A stretch of DNA of 58,331 nt from Spirirestis rafaelensis WJT71-NPBG6 (GCA_019359015.1 JAHHID010000044.1:1-58331), one strand, 5' to 3'; counted from the stretch's first letter, positions 40,962 through 53,101 are shown. Program-made: numbers and translations. The notes: generated by a model not told the origin, from the sequence alone.

Positions 40962-41885
40962 ATGTTAGTTCCACTGACTCGCCAGAAATTTGAACAACTC
41001 GTTCCTTGGATTGCTAGTTCTCCGCAATATAAATACTATTGGGGGAAGTTTCCTGATTTGTTGCAACGGCTATTAATTTCTGTAGTATCTGCGGCTGTTC
41101 TTTTGCTTGTGAAATTCCTTTTCGGGCTTGATTTTGGGGCAATAATATTTTTGCTTTTCTTTGTGGCATCTTTTTACTGGTTTTGGGGACCAGTATTTTG
41201 GGCAAGTGTGCGTAACGCTAAATACCGCAGTTATAAATATAGTGGCTTTTTTCGGGGTCGAGTGCTGGATTGGTGGCTTACAGAAGAGTTGATTGGTAAA
41301 CAGGAAACAGTCAACAATAAAGGCGAATTGGTAATTGTAGAAAATAGGGAAAAGTGGATTAACTTAGAACTCGGCGATGATACAGGATTTACCGTTGAGT
41401 TTAAAGCACCACTACGCCCTTATCATAAAGCGATCGCTCGTGGTCAAATTGCAGAAATGCTTGTCATGTCTAATCGCTCCGATTTAAGCACAATTGACCA
41501 AATCAGCGATATCTATATTGCCAGTCGCGATTTGTGGGTCAGCGATTATCCTTTTTTGCGCCGGGATTTCTTTAACGAGGTCAGCGATCGTTTACGTGAT
41601 GACCAAGACTCTAGACCCAGGCGTCGCAGGTCTGAAAATGCCGAATACAACTTGCCTGATGACCAAGACTCTAGACCCAGGCGTCGCAGGTCTGAAAATG
41701 CCGAATACAACTTGCCTGATGACCAAGACTCTAGACCCAGGCGTCGCAGGTCTGAAAATGCCGAATACAACTCGCGTGATGGCCAAGACTCTAGACCCAG
41801 GCGTCTAAGGTCTGAAAATGCCGAATACAACTTGCCTGATGACCAAGACTCTAGACCTAGACGCCGGCGTAAACCAGAGGAATGA
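40962..41885 (+). CDS. Membrane protein with Arg-rich 20-residue C-terminal repeats
   Basis: The 307-residue product begins MLVPLTRQKFEQLVPWIAS, then has two or more hydrophobic helices (LLISVVSAAVLLLVKFLFG; AIIFLLFFVASFYWFW), followed by a soluble mixed domain (to about residue 210). The last 95 residues are tandem repeats of a 20-residue unit containing DDQDSRPRRRRSENAEYNLP. The ATG at 40962 is chosen; a longer frame from 40842 would overlap dapB by 28 codons and include heptamer-encoded residues. The unit is hydrophilic and highly charged, likely disordered, and could bind nucleic acid, lipid or a partner. No known family. Confidence 0.7.
   Translation: MLVPLTRQKFEQLVPWIASSPQYKYYWGKFPDLLQRLLISVVSAAVLLLVKFLFGLDFGAIIFLLFFVASFYWFWGPVFWASVRNAKYRSYKYSGFFRGRVLDWWLTEELIGKQETVNNKGELVIVENREKWINLELGDDTGFTVEFKAPLRPYHKAIARGQIAEMLVMSNRSDLSTIDQISDIYIASRDLWVSDYPFLRRDFFNEVSDRLRDDQDSRPRRRRSENAEYNLPDDQDSRPRRRRSENAEYNLPDDQDSRPRRRRSENAEYNSRDGQDSRPRRLRSENAEYNLPDDQDSRPRRRRKPEE
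41598..41872 (+). repeat. 60-bp in-frame tandem repeat, 4.5 copies
   Basis: Units start at 41598, 41658, 41718 and 41778, with a partial fifth at 41838. The first three copies are nearly identical at DNA level; the fourth has a few changes. High nucleotide identity indicates recent expansion. Confidence 0.95.
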
Positions 41886-41919
41886 AAATTATCTTTCCCT
41901 AGCCCCTAGTGCGTGTTTT

Positions 41920-42075
41920 CGCTCTTGCCCGACACCCCAGAAGGGTGTGGCTATACAAATAAAGTCCACCTGCGCGAACTGGGAAAAATTAGCCTGCGGA
42001 GGCAGGCTTTGTTCGTCTAGCCGAGCCAGCCGCGTGCAAGGGTTTCCCCCGTTGAGCGGACTGGCATCAACGCTT
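41920..42075. repeat. Dispersed hairpin repeat (AGCCTGC/GCAGGCT TTGTT type)
   Basis: ACACCC/GGGTGT (41932-41948) and AGCCTGC/GCAGGCT (41991-42008, followed by TTTGTTCG) form hairpins. The second is the same type as at 28247-28264, including the TTGTTC tail. The block, with AAAGTCCACCTGCGCGAACTG, resembles a repeat common between cyanobacterial genes and may terminate the two convergent neighbours. Confidence 0.65.
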
Positions 42076-42109
42076 CAGCCTGAGGGATTTCAAGAAAACT
42101 AATATTTAT

Positions 42110-42655
42110 TCACTTCAAATCGAGTAATCCTTCTTCTTTTAACTTAGGATTAAAGCGAATTTGAAGGCGCAATCCACGCGCTTGCAACACTTCTAAAATT
42201 TCAGCTTCAACTCGTCGCGCCACATTTTTCATAATTTTAACTTGCGCCATATCATCTATTAGCGGATTTTGATAATTTGCCTGTTCTTCAGGGGTCATTA
42301 CCGCTTTAGCATCAATAGGCTGCGTCCATTTTTCTTTTTGTTCTGCATTTCCCAAAGGAACACTGCCGTTTTCGGCAATCCATGCATTCTCAATATTTTC
42401 TAAAACGGCGCGGCTAGGGCGCTCAATTGTTTGGACTTTTACCCAGTAACAATTTTGAGGTTGACGTACTAAATGCTGTTTGAGACTGAGATATACATCG
42501 CGAGAATAGCCAACAAATTGTAGGATTTTTTCTGGATTAAAAATTGCATAGACTCCTATTTTACTTTGAAATTGTTCAGGTAATTGACCGTTATCGTCAA
42601 TGTAAGCAATATATTCTAAAGTTGCTAAAGAAGAAATATTTGTTTCAGTTGTCAT
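42110..42655 (-). CDS. GIY-YIG nuclease-fold protein
   Basis: The 181-residue protein has a compact GIY-YIG-like core at about residues 30-70: KIGVYAIFNPEKILQFVGYSRDVYLSLKQHL, where G-V-Y and V-G-Y stand for the signature. The Arg of YSRD fits the conserved Arg, and a Glu further on (NIENAWIAENG) fits the metal ligand. A helical C-terminal extension follows. The family includes nucleases for repair and mobile elements, but this stand-alone cyanobacterial form has no assigned role. It follows an unknown gene on the same strand at 56 bases, so co-transcription is likely. Confidence 0.8.
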   Translation of the reverse strand: MTTETNISSLATLEYIAYIDDNGQLPEQFQSKIGVYAIFNPEKILQFVGYSRDVYLSLKQHLVRQPQNCYWVKVQTIERPSRAVLENIENAWIAENGSVPLGNAEQKEKWTQPIDAKAVMTPEEQANYQNPLIDDMAQVKIMKNVARRVEAEILEVLQARGLRLQIRFNPKLKEEGLLDLK

Positions 42656-42711
42656 AAATCAAAATGAAAAATCAGTAATTGGCAAATGATTTTGAAGCGC
42701 TGAAACGCTGG

Positions 42712-43038
42712 CTAAGAATTAATTTTCAGGTAAATTGCACAAAGGCGACTGGGTTTAAAAATTTTGGCGTTAAACATGAAATTTGGCGGGACGTTAATAA
42801 TTGCGTATTCGCTATTATCATGATATTTTTCAAATTCTGCTGGCATTCCTTTGGGAGTAGTTAAGCTATAAGGAACTGGTTGAAAAAGTAATTTGGTAAA
42901 GTCAACTTTTTCGCAGTTTAATTGTTGACAAACTTGCTTTAAAAAGGCTTCATTAGTCAATAAGTTGAAAAGACTTTCTTCAGCTTGTGGTTCTAGAGTG
43001 AAACTGCTATCAAAATTTTGGACGATTTTAAAAGGCAT
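42712..43038 (-). CDS. Hypothetical protein upstream of the GIY-YIG gene
   Basis: I do not recognise this 108-residue protein. Its start, MPFKIVQNFDSSFTLEPQAEESLFNLLTNEAFLKQV, is plausible coding sequence, and a Pro-rich segment, FQPVPYSLTTPKGMPAEFEKY, follows. No membrane segment or catalytic motif is seen. It lies just before the GIY-YIG gene. The 43039-43399 gap upstream (361 bases) holds one hairpin near 43102-43131 and otherwise nothing I can support. Confidence 0.55.
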   Translation of the reverse strand: MPFKIVQNFDSSFTLEPQAEESLFNLLTNEAFLKQVCQQLNCEKVDFTKLLFQPVPYSLTTPKGMPAEFEKYHDNSEYAIINVPPNFMFNAKIFKPSRLCAIYLKINS

Positions 43039-43399
43039 TTTTCTTACAGAGATTTATTAACGATTGAGTGATGGGCTTGAGCGATCGCTTATTTAAAAGT
43101 TGGGCGCACGGAAACCGTGACGCACCCACTTTTCGCTTCTTTAAAACAGCCTATTGGATTGTGTGACTTCTGTCAGCCACTAAGTAAGTAGGCGAAATTA
43201 AACGTAAAATATTGTCCTACTTCGTAGTGAGCCAGCGCTATACGCCGGTTTGCCAACAGACGAATGAATGCATCTGCCGTGGTTTGCCCTATCCTCCTCA
43301 TCCCCCTCATCTGTCCCCGAAGTAAGGAATGCCACAGGCTTGACCTGACGCTCAAAGAGCATGATTGCCTCTTTCCTTGGAAGAAGTCAAACATCGAAA

Positions 43400-43434
43400 C
43401 TAAAAAATAAAAAACCCTCCCATTTGGGAGGGTA
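43400..43434 (-). terminator. Intrinsic terminator of the rpo operon
   Basis: On the minus strand ACCCTCCCA (43433-43425) pairs with TGGGAGGGT (43422-43414) and is followed by TTTTTATTTTTTA. It lies about 105 bases after the rpoC2 stop, so the operon ends here. Confidence 0.92.
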
Positions 43435-43539
43435 AACACTCATTTGACACTCCTCAGCCTAAATCATGAGGATTCTTGCTTCAACCGTTCTCCCTAGAAC
43501 TGTGGTGTCCAAGACTGCGACTGACTCACCTTTTAGATT

Positions 43540-46500
43540 TTATATTTCGTCGTCGAAATCGTCCTCTTCTTCGTCTTCCTCGTCTTCCTCGAAATCGTCT
43601 TCTTCCACGAGATCGTTGACCTCATCAGCAATCATCAACTCATCTTCATCATCTAAGATTGGCGACGGCTCTGTACGTCTGTTGCCAAATCCAGAGTCGC
43701 CAAGTCCAGGAGAATCCAAATTGTAAGCGCGAGCTGTCCGGTCATCTAGCACCATATCCATCGGGTCATCGACTTCATCCAAGACACTGCTGCTCTCTAC
43801 GCTTGCATAGTCATCAACTATACCGGTTTCTTCATAGGCATTATACCCAGTACCGGCAGGAATCAATCGTCCGATAATCACGTTTTCTTTCAACCCGCGC
43901 AGCCAGTCAGATTTACCTTCAATTGCCGCTTCGGTCAAGACTCGTGTTGTTTCTTGGAATGATGCAGCGGAGATGAAGCTGTCGGTGTTTAAAGATGCTT
44001 TGGTAATCCCCAATAATACTGGGGTATATTGCGCCCTCGCACCGCCGGTGATTGACATCGCTTCATTCACCTGCTCAATTTGCCGCAGTTCGACCAACTC
44101 TCCAGGCAACATCGTTGTGTCACCGCCATCATCTACCCGCACTTTCGCGGTCATCTGACGGACAATCACTTCAATGTGCTTGTCGGCAATATCAATACCT
44201 TGAGATTGATACACCATTTGCACTTCGTTCACCAAGAAAGTTTGTACCTTCTGCAAGGCAAGGGAAGCACAAGCATACACCCCGTCTTCAGAACCGAGAC
44301 TAAAGAACACCTCCAAAATTTCGTGTGGATTTGCCGGACCGTCACTCAACGGCTGCCCTGCATTGACAGTGGCTCCATCTGTCAGCACCAAATTTTGTCC
44401 AGGTCCTAAGGGATAATCAGTGACGACACCATTGGGTTCGATGACTTTAGCCGCGATCGCTTCATCACCATCACCATATACCACCTTCACTTCCCCTGCC
44501 CGCTTCGCCAAAATACAGGCTTCTTTTGGTTTGCGTGCTTCTAGCAGTTCCTCAATTCTCGGCAAACCTTGAATAATGTCTCCCGTCTTAGCGCGTTCAA
44601 ATACCAACAACACCAAATTATCACCGCGTTGCACCAAATCCCCATCCTCTATCTGCAATACAGCACCAGGGCTGACTCGATAAGGACGACCAATGCGAAT
44701 GGTGACTTCATAGCCGCTTGATTGGGCACTAGGTACTAGTCCTGGGGAAGACTCTTCTCCAGTTAAGAGTGCCTTCTCCGCAGCTGCGACTTTTTTCACT
44801 TCCAGCACTTGTCCCGACAAGGGAGCAAATACTCCCGGCACAATCGGAGTACCCTCTACCAGCAAGTCGCCCTTCTTCAGCTTCGGTGCCACGTTAGTGT
44901 TTACACTCACCATGTCCGTGTGACGCAACACCAAGCAGCGACGAACTGTTTCGCTTCCTTTTTGCACCCCCCGCACAATACCGCCTTCTTTACACAGAAT
45001 TTGGGTACGTGCAACTACAGCACCTGGGGCAATAGTTTGCTCTGCTTCTACTTCTAGACTCGTAGTGGTGCTACCTTGAGTCGCATCGGCGGTAATGTCG
45101 CGACGCACTATCAAAGATTCCAAAATCACCAATTGCAGACGAGAAGTTTCCGAACCTTCATCATCACTGAGCAACTCAATATCTGCTGCTAATGGCGAAG
45201 CGTTGTGGTCGGCATCACCTTCAGTCTCAATTTCCAACACCAGTTGCGTCCGCAGCAGTTCTACACCTTCCACGGACTTAACGCGCTCAGAATCCTTATA
45301 AGGCAGTCGTTGCACCGCCCGCAACTCAATCGAGCGCCCGGTTTGTTGACTAACCGATGTCGTTGATGGCACATCAGGATTATTCGGCACCGCGAACTCA
45401 TCCACCGGACGACTCAGCAACGCTGGACCTTCAGGCGACTCTATATATTGGATGTAGCGCAGTTCGGTCTGCACTTGCCCCAATAACTCTTCACCCGGCT
45501 GAACAAAAGTATTATCTCGCCCAATCACCGCTTCTGGATCGTCCACCATCAGCAGTTCTCCGGGCTTAATCACGACTTCTCTTAAGATGTCGTTTTTCTG
45601 GGTGACTTCTACCACCCCGTTGTTTTGACAGAATATATCCTTAACTACTTCGGTGCCGGCTTCTACATACTGACCGTCTTCCACCAACAGCAGCGATATA
45701 TCTTTATTTACCTCATGAGTTTCTTCAGGAATCCACAATAACGTGCCTCCCTGTACCACCTCATAACCCAGCTTCGCCTTGCCTTTTTTCTGCACTTCGA
45801 CACCGGCGTATTTCAGCAATCCACCAGTATTAGTGCGATAGCGATCGTCAATCAACTCAGCCACAACTTGACCATTTTGCACTTTTGTGCCTGGGGTTGC
45901 CCGGAGATTAAAGACTTGGTTATGAACAGTGGAAATAAGGTAATTATTGCGACCTTGGGAACTTTGCACTGTCACGGTTGCCTGATCCAAAACCACACTA
46001 GCCGTGATAATCTCAATTTCCCTGGTACTCTTACCGACTTGCGCTTCCGGCAAGCGGACTATACCGCCGTGTAAGGTAGTTAACTTGGTTTCTGCCAAGA
46101 CACCGTTTGTCTCAATCGCATCGCCATTATTGACTACCAACTCTGCCCCAGGCGGCAAGTTATATACTTCCCCAGACAAAATCCAAATCAAACCGCCACG
46201 CGCCGCTGTCGTCGTTGTGTTGCCTTGACGGTCTGTTTTTTGCTCTGGCACTACTTCGGCAAACTGCACTTCCCCTGCCAAATCCGAAGCTACATCTTTG
46301 ACAGCTTTTTCAGTATTTGCACGAGTTGTCCGTCCACCTAGTGCCACCTCTGCCAGCAACTGACCTTGCTTTACCTGCTGCCCATCGACAATATATAGTG
46401 TCGAACCTTGGGTAACGGCAATTTCAATTGAAGAAGACCCTGCTTCTAGTGTCAGCGCACCGTTTGCCTCAACAAACAGCGAATCTTCCCCATGTCTAGT

Positions 46501-47619
46501 TCGATATGCTCTGGTTTTCAACTTGCGCGGCAGGCGAATGGTACCATCTTTTTCGGCACGCACTTGTTTTGCTACTTCCCCTGTGAATACACCACCAGTG
46601 TGGAAAGTCCGCATCGTTAGCTGAGTACCCGGTTCGCCGATACTTTGGGCGGCAATAATGCCTACTGCTTCACCCAAATCCACCATCTTCGCGTGTGCCA
46701 AACTCCAGCCATAGCAGTGTTGGCAAACAGAACGTGCTGCTTCGCAAGTTAAAGGCGATCGCACTACAACCGACTGCACGCCGCTTTTTTGAATTGCCGC
46801 TGCTAATTCGTTACTAATTGGTGTATTGCGCGGGGCAATCATTTCCTTAGTAGTAGGATGCACCACATCTTCCCCGACTACCCGTCCCATCAAGCGCGTA
46901 CCGATGGGAATCAAGATTTTGCCACCTTCTGTCATTGCCCCCAGCGTAAGTCCTCGCGATGTGCCGCAGTCAAATTCGCGGATAATCACATCTTGGGATA
47001 CATCCACCAAACGCCTGGTTAAATATCCAGAGTCAGCAGTTCTTAACGCTGTATCTACCAATCCTTTACGAGCGCCGTAAGAAGAGATAATATATTCTGT
47101 AACAGTCAATCCTTCGCGGAAGTTGGTTTTGATTGGCAAGTCGATAATTTCCCCTTGGGGATCTGCCATCAACCCCCGCATGCCTACCAATTGGCGCACC
47201 TGGGATATGTTACCTCGCGCACCAGAAAACGCCATCATATATACCGAGTTCAGCGGGTTAGTACTCTTAAAGTGCTTCACCACTTCATCTTTGAGCGCTT
47301 CCGAGGTACTATTCCAAGTATCAATTACTTTTTGGAAACGCTCAACTTCGGTAATTTCACCGCGTTGATAGCGTTCTTCCGTAGCGCGAATTTCGGCTTC
47401 TGCGGCATCGAGAAGCGATCGCTTACTTGGCGGCACCATTAAGTCATCAACACTAATCGAAACCCCGGCTTTGGTGGCGTAGCGAAAGCCCAAATCTTTT
47501 AACTTATCCGCCATCACCGCCGTTCGCGCCGTGCCACAATTGGTGAACGCCCAAGAAATTAAATTTCTCAGCTGACCTTTGTCAACGATGCGATTGCGAA
47601 AAATCAGTTTTTCAGTCAT
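43540..47619 (-). CDS. rpoC2: DNA-directed RNA polymerase subunit beta-double-prime (RpoC2)
   Basis: In cyanobacteria the beta-prime subunit is split; RpoC2 carries its C-terminal part, including the bridge helix and trigger loop. The 1359-residue protein begins with the matching [20 protein letters not shown], contains the conserved [21 protein letters not shown] and [22 protein letters not shown], and includes the large cyanobacterial insertion between trigger-loop halves (roughly residues 345-980). The last 60 residues are highly acidic ([17 protein letters not shown]). It is the third gene of rpoB-rpoC1-rpoC2, separated from rpoC1 by a 131-base spacer made of tandem repeats. Confidence 0.99.
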   Translation of the reverse strand: MTEKLIFRNRIVDKGQLRNLISWAFTNCGTARTAVMADKLKDLGFRYATKAGVSISVDDLMVPPSKRSLLDAAEAEIRATEERYQRGEITEVERFQKVIDTWNSTSEALKDEVVKHFKSTNPLNSVYMMAFSGARGNISQVRQLVGMRGLMADPQGEIIDLPIKTNFREGLTVTEYIISSYGARKGLVDTALRTADSGYLTRRLVDVSQDVIIREFDCGTSRGLTLGAMTEGGKILIPIGTRLMGRVVGEDVVHPTTKEMIAPRNTPISNELAAAIQKSGVQSVVVRSPLTCEAARSVCQHCYGWSLAHAKMVDLGEAVGIIAAQSIGEPGTQLTMRTFHTGGVFTGEVAKQVRAEKDGTIRLPRKLKTRAYRTRHGEDSLFVEANGALTLEAGSSSIEIAVTQGSTLYIVDGQQVKQGQLLAEVALGGRTTRANTEKAVKDVASDLAGEVQFAEVVPEQKTDRQGNTTTTAARGGLIWILSGEVYNLPPGAELVVNNGDAIETNGVLAETKLTTLHGGIVRLPEAQVGKSTREIEIITASVVLDQATVTVQSSQGRNNYLISTVHNQVFNLRATPGTKVQNGQVVAELIDDRYRTNTGGLLKYAGVEVQKKGKAKLGYEVVQGGTLLWIPEETHEVNKDISLLLVEDGQYVEAGTEVVKDIFCQNNGVVEVTQKNDILREVVIKPGELLMVDDPEAVIGRDNTFVQPGEELLGQVQTELRYIQYIESPEGPALLSRPVDEFAVPNNPDVPSTTSVSQQTGRSIELRAVQRLPYKDSERVKSVEGVELLRTQLVLEIETEGDADHNASPLAADIELLSDDEGSETSRLQLVILESLIVRRDITADATQGSTTTSLEVEAEQTIAPGAVVARTQILCKEGGIVRGVQKGSETVRRCLVLRHTDMVSVNTNVAPKLKKGDLLVEGTPIVPGVFAPLSGQVLEVKKVAAAEKALLTGEESSPGLVPSAQSSGYEVTIRIGRPYRVSPGAVLQIEDGDLVQRGDNLVLLVFERAKTGDIIQGLPRIEELLEARKPKEACILAKRAGEVKVVYGDGDEAIAAKVIEPNGVVTDYPLGPGQNLVLTDGATVNAGQPLSDGPANPHEILEVFFSLGSEDGVYACASLALQKVQTFLVNEVQMVYQSQGIDIADKHIEVIVRQMTAKVRVDDGGDTTMLPGELVELRQIEQVNEAMSITGGARAQYTPVLLGITKASLNTDSFISAASFQETTRVLTEAAIEGKSDWLRGLKENVIIGRLIPAGTGYNAYEETGIVDDYASVESSSVLDEVDDPMDMVLDDRTARAYNLDSPGLGDSGFGNRRTEPSPILDDEDELMIADEVNDLVEEDDFEEDEEDEEEDDFDDEI

Positions 47620-47635
47620 TAGTCAGTTGTTGGTT

Positions 47636-47697
47636 GATAGTTGATGGTTGAAGCGTTGATGGTTGGAGCGTTGATGGTTGGAGCGTTGATGGTTGTT
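47636..47697 (-). repeat. 15-bp tandem repeats in the rpoC1-rpoC2 spacer
   Basis: Units GTTGATGGTTGAAGC or GTTGATGGTTGGAGC recur about four times, then CGCTCC/GAACGCTCC sequences follow in reverse sense (47707-47731). The spacer lies inside the transcribed rpo operon. Confidence 0.85.
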
Positions 47698-47750
47698 CTA
47701 CTAACCACGCTCCCAGAGTCGAACGCTCCAACTAACCACTGACAACTCCC

Positions 47751-49628
47751 CTAACTTGCTAGCGCTTCTTGGATCGCCTTGTTATAAATAACGCGACCTG
47801 GAGTTGTACGTATATATTGAGAAATCAAATTTCCCTTAGCATCTTGTCTGACACGACGGAACTTATACAGCAACGTCCGAGTACCATCGGTGTTTTCTTC
47901 CACCTTCACCGGTTCGGTATCTGCCACATCAGTTTCTACTTCGCCATCAAAGCGCACAAATACATAGGCGTGTAGGTCAATTTGCTGCTGTTCGTAAGCC
48001 ATAATCGCGTCATCCATAGAAGCGAAGTATTTTCCTGCGCCCTTTGTCGCATCGGGATTTTCCGCAGTTAAATAATACGCCCCCAAAACCATATCTTGGC
48101 TGGGTGTAATAATTGGCTTACCGGTTGCCGGCGACAATATATTGTTAGAAGCAAGCATCAACAACCGCGCTTCTGCTTGTGATTCCAACGACAAAGGTAC
48201 GTGTACCGCCATTTGGTCACCGTCAAAGTCAGCGTTAAATGCCGGACACACCAACGGATGTAGTTGAATTGCTCTACCTTCTACCAAAATCGGCTCAAAA
48301 GCTTGAATACCCAAGCGGTGCAGTGTCGGTGCCCGGTTTAACATCACCGGATGCCCCTCAATCACTTCTTCCAACACATCCCAAACACTAGGGTCATTGC
48401 GAGAAATCAGCTTTTTCGCCGCCTTGATGTTATTGACCATCCCGCTGCGAATCAAGCGATTAATTACAAACGGTTGAAATAGCTCGATCGCCATTTCTCT
48501 GGGCAAACCGCATTGGTGGATTTGTAACTTTGGTCCGACGACAATTACAGAACGACCCGAATAGTCAACTCGCTTACCCAGCAAATTCTGCCGGAAACGT
48601 CCTTGCTTACCTTCAATAATGTCAGACAAAGACTTCAGCGGTCGGTTATTCGCTCCTACCACCGTGCGTCCCCGACGACCATTGTCGATCAAAGCATCCA
48701 CCGCTTCTTGCAGCATCCGCTTTTCGTTACGTACAATAATTTCGGGTGCCAAAATTTCTTGCAGCCGCGCCAAACGGTTATTGCGGTTAATTACCCGGCG
48801 ATATAAATCATTTAAATCGCTCGTGGCAAAACGTCCCCCATCCAACTGCACCATCGGGCGTAAATCTGGCGGAATCACCGGAATCACCGCCATTACCATC
48901 CACTCTGGTAATGAACCAGTAGCGATGAAGTTATCAATCACCCGCAACCGCTTAATCAGCTTCGCGCGTTTTTGTCCCTTGGCGTTACCAATTTCTTCGC
49001 GCAGAGTTTCCGCTTCTTGCTCTAAATTGATATCAGCAAGCAGCCGCAACAGCGCTTCTGCGCCAATTCCGACCTCTACACCTTGAAGCTGGGAATCTTC
49101 GGCATAAATCTGGTCTTCAATTTCCAACCACTGATCTTCACTCAGTAGCTGTTTATAAGTTAAAGTTTCCGCGTTGCCTTTGCTGAGGACAACATAAGAA
49201 TTGAAATAAACTATCTGCTCCACATCCCGCAAGGGCATATCCAGCAAAATAGAAATATAGGAAGGGATACCCTTGAGATACCAAACGTGCGCTACTGGTG
49301 CCGCCAGTTTGATATAACCCATGCGGTGCCGGCGCACTCGCGATTCGGTGACTTCCACCCCACACCGTTCGCAAACTATACCGCGATGGCGCACTCTTTT
49401 ATATTTACCGCAGTGGCATTCCCAGTCTTTCGCTGGTCCAAAGATGCGCTCGCAAAAAAGCCCGTCCATCTCTGGCTTAAGAGTTCGATAATTAATCGTC
49501 TCTGGCTTGGTGACTTCACCTACCACCTGACCGTTAGGCAAAGTTCGCTCGCCCCAAGTCCGAATCCGTTCAGGCGAAGCCAAGCCTATTTTTACGTAGT
49601 CAAACTGATTAGTTTGTGCGTTTCTCAT
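47751..49628 (-). CDS. rpoC1: DNA-directed RNA polymerase subunit gamma (RpoC1)
   Basis: RpoC1 is the N-terminal part of the split beta-prime subunit and carries the catalytic Mg site. The 625-residue protein has the zinc ribbon [22 protein letters not shown] and the invariant [17 protein letters not shown], with [16 protein letters not shown] in between. Length matches cyanobacterial homologues. It lies between rpoB and rpoC2 on the same strand; the spacer after rpoB contains a 12-bp perfect hairpin and AATTCAAA repeats. Confidence 0.99.
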   Translation of the reverse strand: MRNAQTNQFDYVKIGLASPERIRTWGERTLPNGQVVGEVTKPETINYRTLKPEMDGLFCERIFGPAKDWECHCGKYKRVRHRGIVCERCGVEVTESRVRRHRMGYIKLAAPVAHVWYLKGIPSYISILLDMPLRDVEQIVYFNSYVVLSKGNAETLTYKQLLSEDQWLEIEDQIYAEDSQLQGVEVGIGAEALLRLLADINLEQEAETLREEIGNAKGQKRAKLIKRLRVIDNFIATGSLPEWMVMAVIPVIPPDLRPMVQLDGGRFATSDLNDLYRRVINRNNRLARLQEILAPEIIVRNEKRMLQEAVDALIDNGRRGRTVVGANNRPLKSLSDIIEGKQGRFRQNLLGKRVDYSGRSVIVVGPKLQIHQCGLPREMAIELFQPFVINRLIRSGMVNNIKAAKKLISRNDPSVWDVLEEVIEGHPVMLNRAPTLHRLGIQAFEPILVEGRAIQLHPLVCPAFNADFDGDQMAVHVPLSLESQAEARLLMLASNNILSPATGKPIITPSQDMVLGAYYLTAENPDATKGAGKYFASMDDAIMAYEQQQIDLHAYVFVRFDGEVETDVADTEPVKVEENTDGTRTLLYKFRRVRQDAKGNLISQYIRTTPGRVIYNKAIQEALAS

Positions 49629-49639
49629 ATGTCGCTTCG

Positions 49640-49800
49640 GTCCAATTCAAAATTCAAAATTCAAAAAAATTCAAAATTCAAAAAAACTCAAAACTCAAAA
49701 CTCAAAAATTGAAAAAATGGTTTTTTCATTTTGAATTTTGCGGAAAGTCTGATCGGAGGTTTCCTCCGATCAGAACTTTACAAGACGAATTTTGAATTGT
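49640..49800. repeat. AATTCAAA repeats and 12-bp perfect hairpin in the rpoB-rpoC1 spacer
   Basis: AAAATTCAAA-type units recur at 49645-49710, with the inverse ATTTTGAATTTT at 49729-49740 and again near 49788. At 49748-49774 TCTGATCGGAGG pairs with CCTCCGATCAGA around TTT. Because the spacer is within the operon, the hairpin may act as a partial terminator or an RNA processing site; that is inferred. Confidence 0.85.
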
Positions 49801-49801
49801 T

Positions 49802-52800
49802 CTACTCGTCGTCTTCCATCGAGTCCCGCGAAAGAGATTCGTAAGTTGGACGAGGAGGAGTACGACGCGTTCCTTGGTCTGCCATCAAATCGACTTCTAC
49901 ATCCAAAGAACTACCGTCAGCTTGGGTTTCAACTTTATGTACTGCTATGTCTAACCCCAACGATTGCAACTCTCGCATTAACACCTTGAATGATTCAGGT
50001 GTCCCAGGTCGAGGAATTGCCTTACCTTTAACGATCGCATTCAAGGCTTCATTTCGTCCTTGCATATCGTCAGATTTGACAGTTAACAACTCTTGCAGAG
50101 TGTAAGCTGCACCAAATGCTTCCAGCGCCCATACTTCCATTTCTCCAAAGCGCTGACCACCTTGTTGTGCTTTACCACCCAACGGTTGCTGCGTCACCAA
50201 TGAGTATGGACCAGTTGAGCGGGCGTGAATCTTATCATCCACTAAATGCACCAGCTTCAACATGTAAGCCACACCAATCGTTATCGGTCTATCAAATGGC
50301 TCGCCAGTACGCCCATCAAACACCATGATTTTGCCAGGGTCATCTGGGTTATATACCCAATTTTTACCTGTCTCATCTCGTGCTTCTTGCAACTTGCCAT
50401 GCACAATCCGACGCGATGACTCTTCGCCATACATTTCGTCAAAAGGCGTGATCTTAAATCGCACTCCCAAGGTGTGACCAGCCCAACCTAACAAACACTC
50501 AAACACCTGTCCCACGTTCATCCGGCTGGGTACGCCCAAGGGATTAAGTACGATGTCCACCGGGCTACCATCGGGCAAATAAGGCATATCTTCCAACGGT
50601 AAAATCCGAGAAATAATTCCCTTATTACCGTGGCGTCCTGCCATTTTGTCGCCAACTTGGATTTTTCGCTTTTGTGCTACATACACGCGCACCACCATAT
50701 TCGCTCCAGGTGGCAGTTCGTCGCCTTGCTCGCGGGTAAATAACCGCACGTCAACGACGCGACCTTTTTCACCATTCGGCACTCGCAACGAGTTATCGCG
50801 CACATCCCGCGCTTTTTCACCGAAAATTGCCCGCAACAGTTTTTCTTCTGGTGGTTGGTCAGATTCACCTTTGGGGGTTACTTTTCCGACTAATATATCT
50901 CCGGCATCTACCCATGCCCCAATGCGAATGATTCCCTGTTCATCTAAGGAGCGCAAAGCATCTTCCCCGACGTTGGGTATTTCTCTGGTGATTTCTTCGG
51001 GTCCGAGCTTAGTCTGTCTTGCCTCAATTTCATATTTTTCAATGTGAACCGAGGTATAAACATCTTCCTGCACCAGGCGCTCGGAAATCAAAATCGCATC
51101 TTCGTAGTTATATCCTTCCCAAGGCATGTAAGCGACGACGATGTTTTGTCCCAGCGCCAATTCTCCACCTTCTGTGGAAGAACCATCCGCCAAAACTTGA
51201 CCTGCTACCACTTTCTCACCCATGCGAACTAGCGGTTTTTGGTTCAGACAAGTATCTTGGTTAGAGCGTTGATACTTGGAAATTTTGTATTTAATTTCGT
51301 TTTGGCTCCCTTTCGGACGGACGCGAATTTCCGTCCCATCTACATAAGTAACATCACCATCAGTCCGCGATACAATCACCATCCCAGAGTCACGAGCCGC
51401 TTGAGCTTCCAGTCCCGTACCGACCAAAGGACGTTCTGGCTTCAACAACGGTACTGCTTGCCGTTGCATGTTGGAACCCATCAGCGCTCGGTTGGCGTCG
51501 TCATGCTCCAAAAACGGAATCATGCTGGTGGCAACCGACACAATCTGCACTGGGGAAACTGCTACATAGTCAACTTGCTCAGGTGTTGTCGTTGCCCAAT
51601 CTTGGCGATAACGCACTGGCACCGATGGTCCAATGATGTAGCCGTTTTCATCTACTGGGATATCCCCCGTAGCCGTCCGCAAATCGTCTTCTTCATCGGC
51701 GGTCATGTAAACCGGCTGCACGTCAAACCGCACTTTGCCGTTTTCCACTGGGCGGAATGGTGTTTCTAAAAAGCCGTATTGATTCACCCGCGCATGAGTT
51801 GCCAAGGAACCGATCAAACCGGCGTTGGGACCTTCTGGTGTCTCAATTGGGCAAATACGTCCGTAGTGGCTGGGGTGAATATCTCGCACCGCAAAACCTG
51901 CCCGTTCTCTGGTTAATCCACCAGGACCAAGGGCACTCAATCGGCGTTTGTGGGTCAGTTCTGCCAGGGGATTGGTTTGATCCATAAACTGACTCAGCTG
52001 CGAGGAACCAAAGAATTCTTTGATTGCCGCTACCAAGGGTTTCGGGTTAACTAAAGATGCTGGCGTGAGAACTTCCGCGTCACTAACCGTCATCCGTTCG
52101 CGAATAATCCGCTCTAAGCGATTTAAACCCACACGCACTTGGTTTTGCAGCAATTCGCCCACGCTTCTGACTCGGCGATTTCCCAGGTGGTCGATGTCGT
52201 CTGTGTTACCAATATCAAATTCCAGGTTGATTAGGTAATCTACCGCCGCTAAAATGTCAACGCTGGTTAATACGCGAGTTGTTTCTGGAACTTGCAAACG
52301 TAATTTTTTGTTAAGTTTGTAGCGTCCCACCCGACCTAAGTCGTAGCGTTTGGCATCAAAAAAGCGCGAGTCTAGTAACTGTTGACCTCCCAATACTGTG
52401 GGTGGTTCACCTGGTCGCAGTTTGCGATACAACTCCATCAAGGCATCTTCTTCAGAAAACTGCCCTTCTTTTTCGATGGTTTTTTGGAAGTATTCTGGGT
52501 GACGCAGCGCATCAAATATTTCATTATCTGACAACCCAAGAGCTTTCAGCAGCACTTGCGCCGACAATTTGCGAGTTTTGTCGATGCGTACCCAAACTAA
52601 ATCGTTACGGTCTGTTTCAAACTTCAGCCATGCACCCCGGTTAGGGATAAGACTAGCTGAGTAAGTACGGCGTCCGTTTTTATCAATTTCTGATTTGTAG
52701 TAAACGCCTGGGGAACGCACGATTTGATTGACAATTACGCGTTCGGCACCGTTTATGATGAAAGTTCCGCGATCGGTCATCAAAGGCAAATCGCCAATAA

Positions 52801-53101
52801 ATACTTCTTGCTCTTTGATTTCCCCGGTTTCTTTGTTAATTAATCTTGTCGGCACATACATTTGTACCGCGTAGCTACTATCCCGCCTTTTGGCTTCTTC
52901 GACACTATACTTAGGCTGCTTGAGTCTGTAGTTATGACCCAAAAAGTGCAGTTCTAGTTTGCCAGTGTAGTCTGTAATCGGACTAAAGGAGTTAAGTTCT
53001 TCTATTAGCCCTTCTTCTAAAAACCAGCGAAAGCTTGAACGCTGGATTTCAATTAAGTCGGGTAATAAAAAGGCGGGTTCCATATATGTTTCTTTAGTCA
53101 T
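49802..53101 (-). CDS. rpoB: DNA-directed RNA polymerase subunit beta (RpoB)
   Basis: RpoB is the catalytic beta subunit. The 1099-residue protein has the rifampicin-pocket segment [52 protein letters not shown], and the C-terminal [30 protein letters not shown] typical of bacterial beta subunits. Length is normal for cyanobacteria. The ATG at 53101 is used; an in-frame ATG at 53083 is alternative. It is the first rpo gene, preceded by an 830-base gap, and ends beside the repeat-rich rpoC1 spacer. Confidence 0.99.
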   Translation of the reverse strand: MTKETYMEPAFLLPDLIEIQRSSFRWFLEEGLIEELNSFSPITDYTGKLELHFLGHNYRLKQPKYSVEEAKRRDSSYAVQMYVPTRLINKETGEIKEQEVFIGDLPLMTDRGTFIINGAERVIVNQIVRSPGVYYKSEIDKNGRRTYSASLIPNRGAWLKFETDRNDLVWVRIDKTRKLSAQVLLKALGLSDNEIFDALRHPEYFQKTIEKEGQFSEEDALMELYRKLRPGEPPTVLGGQQLLDSRFFDAKRYDLGRVGRYKLNKKLRLQVPETTRVLTSVDILAAVDYLINLEFDIGNTDDIDHLGNRRVRSVGELLQNQVRVGLNRLERIIRERMTVSDAEVLTPASLVNPKPLVAAIKEFFGSSQLSQFMDQTNPLAELTHKRRLSALGPGGLTRERAGFAVRDIHPSHYGRICPIETPEGPNAGLIGSLATHARVNQYGFLETPFRPVENGKVRFDVQPVYMTADEEDDLRTATGDIPVDENGYIIGPSVPVRYRQDWATTTPEQVDYVAVSPVQIVSVATSMIPFLEHDDANRALMGSNMQRQAVPLLKPERPLVGTGLEAQAARDSGMVIVSRTDGDVTYVDGTEIRVRPKGSQNEIKYKISKYQRSNQDTCLNQKPLVRMGEKVVAGQVLADGSSTEGGELALGQNIVVAYMPWEGYNYEDAILISERLVQEDVYTSVHIEKYEIEARQTKLGPEEITREIPNVGEDALRSLDEQGIIRIGAWVDAGDILVGKVTPKGESDQPPEEKLLRAIFGEKARDVRDNSLRVPNGEKGRVVDVRLFTREQGDELPPGANMVVRVYVAQKRKIQVGDKMAGRHGNKGIISRILPLEDMPYLPDGSPVDIVLNPLGVPSRMNVGQVFECLLGWAGHTLGVRFKITPFDEMYGEESSRRIVHGKLQEARDETGKNWVYNPDDPGKIMVFDGRTGEPFDRPITIGVAYMLKLVHLVDDKIHARSTGPYSLVTQQPLGGKAQQGGQRFGEMEVWALEAFGAAYTLQELLTVKSDDMQGRNEALNAIVKGKAIPRPGTPESFKVLMRELQSLGLDIAVHKVETQADGSSLDVEVDLMADQGTRRTPPRPTYESLSRDSMEDDE

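Noticed and set aside
41598-41872. Regular 60-bp repeats that could suggest a CRISPR array
   Set aside because: The whole unit repeats with no unique spacers, stays in frame, and encodes a 20-residue protein repeat.
43173-43439. 88-codon open frame on the minus strand downstream of rpoC2
   Set aside because: It begins inside the rpoC2 intrinsic terminator and has no recognisable domain or ribosome site.
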